Under the pieces are notes generated by a model. That model was not told the DNA's origin. It was given only the letters and a program-made list of their open reading frames with translations, and searched no databases. Positions 11,459 to 23,460 of a stretch of 64,000 nucleotides of DNA are shown piece after piece. This DNA comes from Pempheris klunzingeri (lineage: Eukaryota > Chordata > Actinopteri > Acropomatiformes > Pempheridae), in NCBI RefSeq assembly GCF_042242105.1, contig NC_092013.1, positions 17,993,618 to 18,057,617 of the forward strand, read 5' to 3'. The translations under genes and the position numbers were made by a program. The stretch's first letter is position 1. Each line of letters starts with the position of its first letter.

Positions 11459-13396
11459 ATGATCTCGGCCGTGAGAGCGCTGCTTCTGCCGAACTCCGTC
11501 CAGCTGATCCTCAAACACAAAGACGCGGCGAGGAAGGTTTTCATCATCCGGCCAGCAGCATGCTGTCTGAGCACAGAACCCACCACGGCGTCCCAAAGAC
11601 GAACGCCGATACACTTGGATAATTTCCATCTCAAAGTGTAGGTAGCCTCTGTGTGTGTGATGCGTGTCATCAACACTCTGCCGTGCTAAGATAAGAGGGA
11701 CTATATTTATCCCACGCCGGGGAAATGCAGTACTTGTTGCAGCAACAGAGGAGACAGAAAAGTTCTACTATAACTTATGTAAACACATAATGGAAACGCA
11801 TTTAGCCCAGAATTCAATGTGGCTTCAGAGGTGGTCATGTCAGGCCAAGTGTCTGGTGGCAGCTGTGACTGGGGCAGTCAGCACTTTGATACTAGGAAAC
11901 TTTTCAAAGCAGCATGAGATGTCAGGTTTTGTATGATCTGCAGGTTTAAAATGCAGAAACAATGAGGATAAATATATAAAAAAGAAGTATTTAGCATAAT
12001 ATGTCAAGAGAGAAAGTCCTCTAAATCATCATCAGTGTTTTTTTAAAGGTGATCTAGTTGTTTCTTGTATTGGTCACATAATAGTTAAGATAATTTGACT
12101 GATTGATCCAACGATCGGTTCAGATAACTTCATTTATATCATAATAATCGCTTTCAAAAGTTTACTCTTCACTTCATCAGGAATTTCAATTCAAAGTCCC
12201 CCAGCTCTGGAGTGGAAGACATGCTTTTCTACACCATCACGGAGGGGAAAGAGCAAATCCCCATTTCACACTTTACCTCAGTGAGTAGCTTAAAGAAACA
12301 CCCTCCAACACCCACAGAACCAAGTATCTATCCGTCAATCTGCCTCTATTTCTGTCTGCTCCATTGTTGTTTGCAGGCCCTGAAGAAAACCGGCCTTCAC
12401 CCGTCAGACCCTCGTCTAAAGGACTGCATGGAGAGGCTGCGACAGGCGGTGAAGGAGTCCGTTGGTGAGGTGATGATGGACAGAGACCTCTTCCACAGGT
12501 GAGACAGTGGACAAAAACAAACAGTCTCTCCAGACGTCAGTACAACGTGCAGCAGCTGTGGCAGTAACTCTCAGTCCAGGTGTGTGTTCATCCTGAGGGC
12601 CACACACACACACATCATACATTGTGTTTTCAGTACAAGGGTTGAGCCAGCGGTAAAATCATAAACACAGTGCTTTAACGCGGGCACTCGTGCGCTGGTT
12701 TTTGGTAGATTTTCATCCAAAGTTTCTCACTTTGCCGCCTCTTTCTGTTCCTGCTCATGTACGGCACTCTGAACGGACTGATTGCCTCATCGTGTTTTGT
12801 TTTCCGCTCACCACCTGGTGCAGGCATGAGACCAAACTATTTTTAGTCTGACCTTCCAGCAACAATCCATTTTAATGAAGGATTTGTTATATGTGACCGG
12901 CTGAATGCATGATGTCTCTCTGCCTGTCTCCCCTTTGTGTCTCTGTTTTTTCTTCCCACATATTTACATTACTCATTATGAGAAGTTTAGTCATTAGATT
13001 TATAAAACAGTGAGATAGATGTGAAGGATGAGGGGGACACAGTAATGCGATAGAATAACACCAAATAGATAATAAAACCTTACAAATACATATTTTCTTA
13101 TCGCCGTTGTCTCTGTGGGTTAATATATAGCCAGCCGGAGCGAGTCATTAATCATTCATGTTAAGACTAAAGTAAAAGCGAACATATGTGCAGAGACGGT
13201 CATAAATTGCACTACATGTGGTTGCCGGACAAGTGAAAGTCAGTGTTATGTGGTGTTTGTCAGGACATGTCAACTTTATTCACCGTCATGCTGATGAGAG
13301 CAGAAGCCTGTCGCTTAGACTGATAGCTGGCAGCTGCTGCTCTCCACTCACAGAATGTACTCACACACACGCACATGCACACACACGCACACAGAC

Positions 13397-13434
<38 letters not shown>

Positions 13435-13612
13435 ACACGCACACACACACACACACACACACTCATACCACTTAAACCACTTAAATTTACAACCAACTGG
13501 ACTATGTAGCAGTTTTTATTGGCACCTTTTATTCATTCAATTATTTATATGACTCTTGGGTTTATTTATCTTTGGTTTATTGTAGTGTTAATCCTGTGCA
13601 TGCTGCATTACT

Positions 13613-13655
<43 letters not shown>

Positions 13656-16600
13656 GATCTCATATGTAACGTCCAAAATGCACTAATGCACCCAAAATAG
13701 TTCATTCACATTTCAGTATCAACTCATGTACTCAAACAGCGACAATACTTGTCTGTCTGTCAGTAGTATCACTCATTCACTCAATAGTGTCACTCATTAC
13801 ACAGTGACCTACAAACACTAACAACAGGTAGCATTGCACTGTGTATCGCTAAGTATCTTATAGGAGAGCTATAGGAATACAACAGTGTTAGTCAACCCTG
13901 TCTCTTATCATCAACATCCCACCTTATGTCCTCTCCTGTAATACACTTCGGAAAGAGTCTTTCTCCGTGAGTTTAAGAGTTTTGAAAAAGTGAACCAAGT
14001 ATTGAGACAAAAAGCTGTAGTATCAAAGTATTTAATTTTCAGTAGGCGCTCCTCACTTCCTCTTCTATGTGTCGCTTTTCTTTCATTTCAGGTGTGTGGG
14101 TGGAAACATCGTCCTGCTGATCCAGGCCTTCAGAAAGAAATTTATCATCCCTGAGTTTGACGTGTTTGCACAAAAGATTCATGAGATCTACAACACAGTG
14201 CAAAACCAAACTGATGGGAAGGTAGACATTTGTTGTTGTTTTTTTTCTTCTTTGTCGCATAGACATGTACAATTTCTAATTAATTGAATAAGCAATTAAT
14301 TAATAAATATATTCATTAAATAAATACTAGCTATGGCACATATTGTGATATGTACTCTATATACGGTTGAAAACAATCCACATTTAAAGGTTGACATGCC
14401 TTCCCACTATTTGCCTACATCCGATTTCATAGTGACGACGTCTGGAAGCATGAGACAGAAAATGCGCGCAGTTGGAATCTACTTCCTTTCTCCATGTTCC
14501 TGCTCAAGTTAAACAATGTTGGACGAACACCTCCTCTGCTGCAGCTCTTTGAGTGGTGACACTTTCTCTTCTCTCATGTGTGTTCTGGTTTTAGGTGGCA
14601 GACTACATCCCCCAGCTGGCCAAGTTTAGCCCAGAGCTGTGGGGAGTGTCTTTGTGTACGGTGGATGGCCAGAGGTGAGGACTGCAGATTTGTACTTGGC
14701 AAAAACTGTCTCAGCACAAGGTCCCTTTAATAGCTGTCCCACAATTTTTGGTTTTTTCACTACAGTTGTGTCTGTTTGTAGCCCTACTCTTCTGACAGGG
14801 TCTCTTTTGTCTTCCTCCCCCAGGCACTCAGTAGGTGACACCAAGCAGCCGTTCTGCCTGCAGTCCTGTGTGAAGCCCCTGCAGTACGCCATCGCCGTCC
14901 ACGAGGCGGGAACAGAGAGGGTTCACCGCTATGTCGGCATGGAGCCCAGCGGACTCAAGTTCAACATGCTCTCACTAGATGATGAAGGTGTGTGAGGCCT
15001 CATCGCTGTGAGGAAATGTGAAAGAAATCTAAACCACTGAGAACTGCGTCGTCACATTTTCACCACATCACATCACATATATTCTTTGTTATGTATTTTT
15101 TAGATGTACATTCTTCATGACAACATGTTTTGTTTCTGTATTTATTAGTAGAAGCTTCATGATTATTTTTTTTAATTTATTTTAATGTTTGGTTTTCTGG
15201 TGTCTGATATTATACATTAAACCAAATAATAATCTTGTTTATTATTATTGTTTAAAAAAATAAGTGTAAGTAAGATAATAATGATTATCATCATAACAAT
15301 AATAAATTAGATTAATTAGCTGATCAATGCGCTCAAACACCTTTTTGACAATTTGCTGTTATCAAGTGTTGAACCCCCCGTTGAAACGGTGTGTTATCTT
15401 GCCGTCCTTCCTCCCAGAGAAGCCCCACAACCCCATGGTGAACGCTGGAGCCATAGTGATCAGCTCTCTTATCAAGGTAAAGGGGCGGACATGCACAGCC
15501 TGGTGTGTGATAGCTGAGTCAGCACATACAGTAAATCACTCCTTTTTCACACTGAATTGCGTCCATGTTTTATATCCTGTAAATAACAGGATTCCCACTG
15601 GTCAATGTGTTTGTGGAATATCAATAAATAGTGCACATGAAGGCCAGCGGTCAATGAAGTCAGTGATTATAAAAGGTCACATAATTTGATCACAATAAGA
15701 TGTTTCATGGTTGCTGCATGAACAATTATTGCACAATGTTATTTCTATTATTCTTAACACTTGAACACTTCAAATATTCAAACTGATCCTGGAAAAATAT
15801 TCATTTTGTTATTGTTTGGCAGAAGATCGATGATTTATTCATATGTTGTAATGTGGAGTCTGCTGATGTTATGATCATGAAATACTGAAATATACTAATG
15901 AAATATTTTGAGGAATCTTATCTTACTGACCGATTATGTGGATCATGTATACTCGCCTGTATCCTGTTTTGTGAACTTCCCCCTGAGCTCTGTGCTTTAT
16001 GATTGCTGCCTATCTCTCCTCTTGCTGATAATGGGACACTAAATTATGCAATCAGTGATACATTCAGGTATTGTTTCACATTGTGTAATAAGTAGTGCTG
16101 AAGTCATGCTGTTTGAATGGAGTGAACGGGGCAATTACAATCAGCATATTTTAACGCAAGCAAATGACTTCTCCTTTGTTTTCAGCCCCATACAAATAAG
16201 GCAGAGAAGTTTGACTATGTGAGTAGTGTGCCTCCTGTCTGTCTCCCCTCTGAATGCAAAACTGACTGGTGATTATCTCAGTAGTCACAGATAAACTGCA
16301 GTGCACGTACACACATTTTGGCTTTGCTTGCCCAGGTTATGGAGTTTGTGAAAAAGATGGCAGGTCAAGAGTATGTGGGATTCAACAATGCCACGTGAGT
16401 GTCCTGTTAAATAAATCTGAGGTATTTTATGTTAATATCTTTGTTTAGCACACTTAAAAAAAACACAAAGGACAGTGTTGGGCGAATTGCCCGTCCACTG
16501 CCCTGTTGCATTATTGATGTTTCAGTATTGACCCCTTCTGCCTCTCGTTCTCAGATTCCAGTCAGAAAAAGAAACGGGTGACAGAAATTTTGCCATTGGA

Positions 16601-19600
16601 TACTACATGAAAGAGAAGAAGGTCAGTCACAGAGTGCTGAAATGTGTGGATTTATAACAGCTTTTGAGATGACGCTTAAGGTTTGCATGCCTACTTCTAA
16701 CTCGGTGTTTGTTTTTGTGACATGTTTATGTAAAGAGTTGGCACATGCAAATGGAGCTGCAACAAACTACTTCTGCATTGGCATTATGGATCAACCTGAC
16801 AATTACTTCACTGATCAACTGATTAATTATTTAGTCCATGGAACTTGGGAAATTGTACCAGTTTCTAACAATTTTTAGCACTTTTATAAAACAGAGGAAA
16901 GCTGCAATTCCTCACATTGGACAATGTGAAAAAGATTGTGTTTTTATTTTCCTTTTTGCAAAGAAAAAACAACTTAAATGATCGATCAGTTATCAAAATA
17001 GTTGTTGATTGATTGTCAAATGTTGATATTTTTTTTTTGACTAATCAATTAACAAATATACAATTGCACAATTGCGGCGATTAATTAATGTCATTAAAAC
17101 GTAGATTTTGTTTCCCAGTAAAAATGTATTGTCAGGAAAATACATACAATAGAAAGCATGCTTGACCACTTTCATTATAGTTTGTTTAGTTTTGTTTTCG
17201 TTTGTTTGAAAAGGTTTTGTGATATATAAAAAAACATGTAAAAAAATCTTCCCTGCATTCAATTCTGCTACCATCAGCTATGTCCACTTTTCAGTCACCA
17301 CTTCATTGTGTTAGAGAGGCTACGATTGAGCCTGGAAGCTGTGTTGTTGAGGGAAAAATCTCTCTCAAGAAAATCCAATCCTATATGAGGAGGCAGACTC
17401 ATAGAGAGCCAAGATATTCTTGATTTTCTGGTTGAGAAAAAAAAAAACTATATCTGAATGGTGCTAGGCCAGCATACTTCAGTCGATTAGTCATGATGAT
17501 CATATTTCATTCACCAGTGTTTTCCCCCGGGAGCGGACATGATCGATGCCCTGGACTTCTACTTCCAGGTAAACTGCTCTGCCAAAGAATAATTTTGTTG
17601 CTGTTGTGTAGCCTGATATTTATTCAGCTGTAGCGAAAATAGTTTCACAGCTTTGACCATGAGCTGATCCTTTTTTTGCCTCAGCTTTGCTCCATCGAGG
17701 TGACCTGCGAATCAGGAAGTATCATGGCTGCCACTCTGGCCAACGGCGGGATCTGTCCAATCACAGGCGAGCGCGTCCTGAGCGCGGAGGCAGTGCGAAA
17801 CACTCTGAGTCTCATGCACTCATGTGGCATGTATGACTTCTCTGGCCAGATGGCTTTTCATGTGAGTAACCAGGAGGCGACTGTACCATCTTACCGCAAA
17901 TCTAACACAACATTTGATAAAAGATGGATCAATGTGATCAATTAACCTACACTGTGAAGGAAACGCTCCTTCGTTTGTCGATCTCAAACAAATCCCACAT
18001 CCAGTCTCTCGCTCTCATCTCCCAGGTGGGCTTGCCGGCTAAGTCCGGGGTGTCCGGTGCAATACTGCTGGTAATCCCCAACGTCATGGGAGTGATGTGT
18101 TGGTCTCCCCCACTGGACAGAGTTGGAAACAGTGTTCGGGGAATACACTTCTGTCAGGCAAGACCAAGAATTAGTTTTTCTTTTGTTCCTTTGCATTTGG
18201 ATTGTTTGTGGTAAAGGAGAAGATGCCAAATTAAGGCCACTGTGTGCAGAATCTTTGTGGGCATTGTGTAGCATCAAATCATTCTGATGGCGCATGTTTG
18301 CCACACTACTCTGTTTTTATATATATATATTGCCACCAGATTAAGCCAAAGTCCGACATTTCAAAATCTTACACATAGCGGGTTTGACATTTTTTAGTTC
18401 GACATTTAAAGTTGGTGAACAACTTTTCTAAAACCAGAAACCTCAGAGTTTATGCTCAAATAGTCAGTATCATCAAGATGTAACTTCTGTAGCTGCCTGA
18501 CAGAGAACAAAATGTGGAAGGTGCTGACAATGAGTCATTTTGTGGCTTGTAAGTGAAGTCAGTATCCTGTGATGCAGCAGCTTCAGAATTTAATAATTTG
18601 TTTGTCTTGGTCTGATAAAGAGCTTGTTTTGTTCACATTACAGTTTTCCTCTTTGTAAAACATACAGTCCAGTGTGTTCCTGCTCTATTTATCATATCAT
18701 ATCTTATAATCCTCAGGAGCTTGTGTCGCTCTTCAATTTCCACAATTATGACAACTTGAGGCACTTTGTGAAGAAGCTGGACCCTCGCAGGCAGGATGGA
18801 GACGACAGGGTTTGTTGCTTAGTCAGATTGTTCTTGAAGGAAATAATTTCCTTCGGGATGAATAAAGTTGATCTTATCTTATCTTATCTTATCTTATCTT
18901 ATCTTTCTGATGCTTTTTGCCTCCATGTTTATATCACTTCTTTGTATTTGCAGAATAAGTCTGTTTTCAGTTTGATGTTCGCCGCCTACAGCGGAGATGT
19001 GTCTGCCCTGAGAAGGTACACCACCAGCAAACCTCATTATTGTTCATCTTGTATAACAGATGGCCTTAAGACATCTTAGTAAAGCGTGGCAAACGGCTTT
19101 GGTGCTGGTTGGCAGAGATTTTCCAAGATGAAAACCATTTTTTTTCTGCAAGATACTCCCTAATTTTTTGTATCTGTTTGTATATTATTAGAAGTATTCT
19201 TTTTCTAAATGGTAAAGGGTAATTTTCTATATTCATATGTAAAATATGTCATAAGCTTTGTGTAATTAAATACTTACTTCTCATAGATCAAATTTATGTA
19301 CTACGCTAAAACATGTTTTATAGTTATATTTACATCGCTGTGTGGGTAAAACCACATTTTCATTTCATTTTTATTTTATGTATCAAACAAATACTGGTGA
19401 GCTTTTATTTATTCCCTCAGGTTTGCTCTCTCATCCATGGACATGGGCCTGAAAGACTACGACTCTCGAACAGCACTACATATCGCTGCAGCAGAGGGTG
19501 AGCTCCACATGATCTCTTCCTCTATGCTCCTGATATTCATTAAATGAGCAACACTGAATCTGCTCCGCAGGCAAGCTATTAAATCGTCAGGCCACAAATC

Positions 19601-21784
19601 TGTACAACCACTGGGCAAAAAGAAAATCTCTAGCACAAAGACAACTTTAGCTCTTACAGGTCTCTAAAGGCAATAAAAAGCAGGGAAAAATGTACTTCAA
19701 TGAGACGGTGGCAGAAAATAACACTTAAAGGATAACTGGTATTTTTAAACCTGGGCCCAATTTTTACATATTTTGGGTTTGAAATGACTGGTAGGTAGAA
19801 AAACTTTGGAATTGGACCAGCAAATCACCTCCTCCAGCAGCCAAGAACCAGTGGCGAATGGGCTGTAATGGCTGAAATGCAATCCTTTGGTGCAGTTGCA
19901 CCAGACATCTCAAACACAAAATATGTAAAAATTGTGCCCAGGTTTAAAAATACCAGTTATCACCTATTAAAAACATCTCAGTATGATTGACCCACGTAAG
20001 TGTTTTCACCTCTGCCTGATTTGCTGCAGGCGGTAGAAGTTGCATTTTTGTCACTGTGTGTTATCAAAGCTGAAATTGCTGAAACGTTTTTTAAAATAAG
20101 ATTCATAGTTAAAATGCTAAACCAGGCACATTTTCTCCTGGGGGAGACGGTAAACTCTGCTGGGAAATGTTGATGGCTTGTCCTTGCTGATGGAACACGT
20201 GTGGCATGTATGACATTTCCACTCTGCGAGTTATCCGAATACCAACAACACTGAGGTGAGAGAACATAACAAGGCTGTCACTGCACGCTCCGGCATGCTC
20301 GCTGTAGTTCTACGGTGACGGCAGGCAGAAAGTTACAACTTTTAATTTAAATTTTTTAATCAGAATCAGTCAACATGGCAACCCAAGAGCACATTTATCA
20401 CACAAGCTTGAATCCAACTTAGCTAAAGGGATAATTGCAGCTGCTTTGCATATAGAAATCCATCCATATGGTGCAGTTTTTCATTTAAAAAAAAACACTT
20501 TTCTACTCCTATCTGTATTTTTATCTTAAAAGATTAGAGGTTTTGTGTTCATCGGTGGCCGATCTGGAAAAATATCTACACTTGTTATTTTGACACACAG
20601 CTGTAATTAGTATTCAGTTAGTTTTCTCTTAATTTGTTTTCATGATTAACTGTTGAACCAAAGCAACCTTTGTCTCACATTATACAAAATGAATCCGCTC
20701 ACATACCCTCACAGAGCACCATATGGCCGATTATTTGTCTTCTGTTGTGGTCTAAGTTTATTCACAGCACAGATTTAATGCTCTAATGCGCTGCCTCCAA
20801 CACTAACATTTTTCAAAAAGAGCCTTGTAAGCAAGTCATTTGTTTACAAGGTAAAAATTGGGTGATAACTGTTTTCTTTCAAGTGAAATGGGGCAGATCT
20901 TTGCACTCTGGAGGCAATAATCATACATCAGTTTACTTTTTCCATGTAGTTGATATTTTTAGCAACCTTTTCCCCACCCACGATGTGTCGTGCTATTAGA
21001 CAAACTTGTAAATTGTGAACAGCTTGCTAGTTTGGGGCTGTATGATTTTAAGGGGTCTTGCATTGCTTTATCAGCACCAAAGTTAAAACGGTGTTTTCTG
21101 AGTCACGAGAAAAAAGCTTGTCTCTATCTAATTCTCTCTCATGAGAAACTATAAAATGTTGGGATTTCTGTTCTTGCTCAGGTCACATAGATGTGGTGAA
21201 GTTCCTAACTGAAACCTGCAAAGTTCATCCATTTGTAGAGGACAGGTGAGATCTGTAACTTTTGTTTTTTTTTCCTTTAGTTTTGTATTTCTTCACTGTT
21301 CCATGTGTTTGGCCTTTGATTGTGAGCAAATATTTTAACTTTTAGTCTGTTTTTATGTTTTCTTGCTAATTTTGCTGAGAATTACGCACATTTTAATGCA
21401 TGTTCTTTCCCATTTGTCTCCTGAAAATGTGATTTCTAACCACTACCTTGTTAAGAAATAGGAGCTTACAGTAAATTAATAACATGATGGATGAATGCCA
21501 AAGTGTGACTAACCTTTGAGCTTAAATTGTCTTTTCTATTTGAATCTATTATAGAATACTTAAATGTCCACCACTGAAAAATCCGTCTCCATAATTTATC
21601 TGCTGATTTCTCTCTCTGTCCTGGTAGGTGGGGGAACCTACCAGTCGATGACGCCATGCAGTTTGGACACGACGAGATTGTGAAGGTGCTGAAAGACTAC
21701 CAGCAGGTCTGCAGGCAGCAGGAAACACAGCACACAGAGGCTGAGCATTCCCCGAAGCTGGACACCATCGAGGGCATGGTGTGA
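11459..21784 (+). CDS. gls2: Glutaminase 2 (mitochondrial, liver-type), complete, 18 exons
   Basis: Hydrolyses glutamine to glutamate and ammonia in the mitochondrial matrix. Exons: 11459-11637, 12181-12280, 12377-12498, 14092-14221, 14595-14674, 14824-14987, 15418-15476, 16186-16218, 16336-16394, 16555-16621, 17518-17568, 17685-17861, 18026-18157, 18717-18809, 18954-19015, 19421-19497, 21182-21245, 21628-21784. The product is 601 aa (human GLS2 is 602). The first 60 residues are basic and Ser-rich with few acidic residues, fitting a mitochondrial presequence. The serine-dependent beta-lactamase-like domain carries the SxxK pair at Ser218/Lys221 (QSCVKP), followed by [10 protein letters not shown] and the [15 protein letters not shown] segment. 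Ankyrin repeats fill about 480-585. The start is the first in-frame ATG. The intron after exon 13 has a GC donor. The C-terminus is EGMV, where human has ESMV. Poly(A) signal candidate at 22333-22338. Whether this is fish gls2a or gls2b cannot be told here. Confidence 0.95.
13366..13462. repeat. (CA)n microsatellite
   Basis: Nearly 100 bases of CA dinucleotides with a few interruptions, in gls2 intron 3. The open frames that cross it are artefacts of the repeat. Confidence 0.95.
13613..13656. repeat. (TCTA)n microsatellite
   Basis: About eleven tandem TCTA units in gls2 intron 3, 150 bases from the CA repeat. Confidence 0.95.
16770..17075. repeat. Decayed fragments of the AGGGCTGCA-type fish element in gls2 intron 10
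   Basis: Words such as ACTGATCAACTGATTAATTA, GATCGATCAGTTATCAAAAT and GACTAATCAATTAAC match the internal ATTAATCGATTA-rich parts of the element also present at 1836-2200 and 28669-28830. Boundaries are approximate. Confidence 0.4.
18830..18905. repeat. Retroposon-like 3' tail ending in (TTATC)n
   Basis: A segment reading TTTCCTTCGGGATGAATAAA runs straight into about seven TTATC units. In fish this arrangement is typical of the 3' tail of a truncated non-LTR element followed by short tandem repeats. It lies in gls2 intron 14, a few tens of bases past the exon-14 donor. The parent family is not identified. Confidence 0.5.
19731..19961. mobile_element. Fold-back MITE with 45-bp arms in gls2 intron 16
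   Basis: The arm at 19731-19776 (starting GATAACTGGTATTTTTAAAC) is matched by its reverse complement at 19917-19961 (ending TTTAAAAATACCAGTTATC), with about one or two mismatches. The loop between is about 140 bases and codes for nothing. The near-perfect arms suggest a fairly recent insertion or selection for pairing. It is a non-autonomous DNA transposon of unassigned class. Confidence 0.75.
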
Positions 21785-23417
21785 TGTCCTCAAACAGAAT
21801 TCCCAAGCTGTAACATGTCAGGGCATTTGTGCAATCTGTCAAGTTTAAAAATATGAAGGTCCTTTTTGTAGCGCGAAAAAGAAAAGACAAACAAAGAACA
21901 GAATATGGCTATAAAAACATAAATTAACCTTGCAAAGTGCATTCAAGGAAAAAGATTTATCAGTGAAAAGGAAAATGGTAGGAACATGCAAATAGAGTTA
22001 CATTTGCTGCAGACAGACTCGGGCTAATTTTAAATCAGTGCTGCTGGAATACATCGTCAGCCTTGACACAATGTTCATGTTGCTGTAAGATTTATGTATG
22101 CTAATATGCAGCGGAGGCTCACATTATTGTTAGAGAGGGATTTGATAAACTCAAAATATGGATATTTATCCCCACAATGCCTCTCATTATTTGCACCAGT
22201 ATATTTTTACTCATCTATTTTTGCCGTGTTGAAATCTTTAAATATGTAAAAATATCGGGTTTGTGTAATTGCAAAATCTCAAATTTGGCGCATTGTAAGT
22301 TGGACACAAGGGAGGCAATTGCACACGATCCCAATAAACTTGAAGTTGGATATATTGTATATATTATGTTCTTCAGCTGTAAATAAGTACACTGGATTCC
22401 TGATACGATTATACAGAGTGTCATAACATTTCTGCATATTTTAACTCTACACACAACAAGAAATTCCAAAGAGTAATTTATTTTGTGGATTATTTTGACA
22501 TTGAATACATCCATTAAACATATTTTATTCTTCGGCCTCCCATAGTTTCCTTTTGTTTTGATTTTATTAAGGTATTCAATGCTTCCTGCCGTCAGGTAAT
22601 TGTTATTAAATATTAAGCAGCATATAGTAAATCAGATGAATGAAGGAATACGTGATGACGAAGCAGCAGGAGAAGTCTGATGTTGTCAGGAGGTGGTCGG
22701 TACTGAATTGTTTTAAATGTCATTACTTTGAGAGTGTGGTTTGCATATTAATTATATGTTTTAGTAAACAAGCAGTTAAAAAAATATGTAATAAGACACA
22801 TTGAGTTGTGACTAGAAGTGATAAAGCTAGTGTACACTGAGTCATGGCCAACTAATTTTAACACACTTTCCCTCTTTAGAGTTAATCATTGTTGACAGAC
22901 TGCCCCTTTACTGACCTGTTTCATGTATCTTAAATTGGTGGAGATGCGGGAGGTAGCTACAGCATCAGTAAACATGTGAATCAGTTTTTCTAGCTTCCAT
23001 CAGATGGCACTGTGCCCCCATCTAAGACATTTCTGTCATTTCAACAAGTAAACCCACAGCATCAGTTGCGTATGTCCCTGCAGGAAAAGAACATTACGGG
23101 GCAGAGAAGAGCTTATATAAGGCTGACCCAGAGAGGCAGCTGCCACCTGTACAGGCCTGCGGTGGTCCTGACAGATCCTCCACCTTCCTCCACACAGCAG
23201 CCACAGGCAGGAAATGCTACAGCCGGGCAGACAAGACACCATCAGCTAACAATGATAATTTAGTCTGTTACTGTCCCTGCATGGGAAAGGCCTGGATCAT
23301 GAGCAGTCTGGCACAACAATAAGACATCCAGCGCCTTGAATGCTTAAAGGGGAAAATCTACTATCTATTTCCTCAGTGATGTGAGCCCTCTGATAAGAGC
23401 ACATCAGTGTGTGTGGT

Positions 23418-23460
<43 letters not shown>

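Noticed and set aside
13218-13552. Thr/His-rich and Val/Cys-rich frames
   Set aside because: Products of the CA/GT microsatellite.
18148-18157. GT at 18153 as the donor of gls2 exon 13
   Set aside because: It would delete conserved Cys-Gln and shift the frame, whereas the GC donor keeps the human-like junction.
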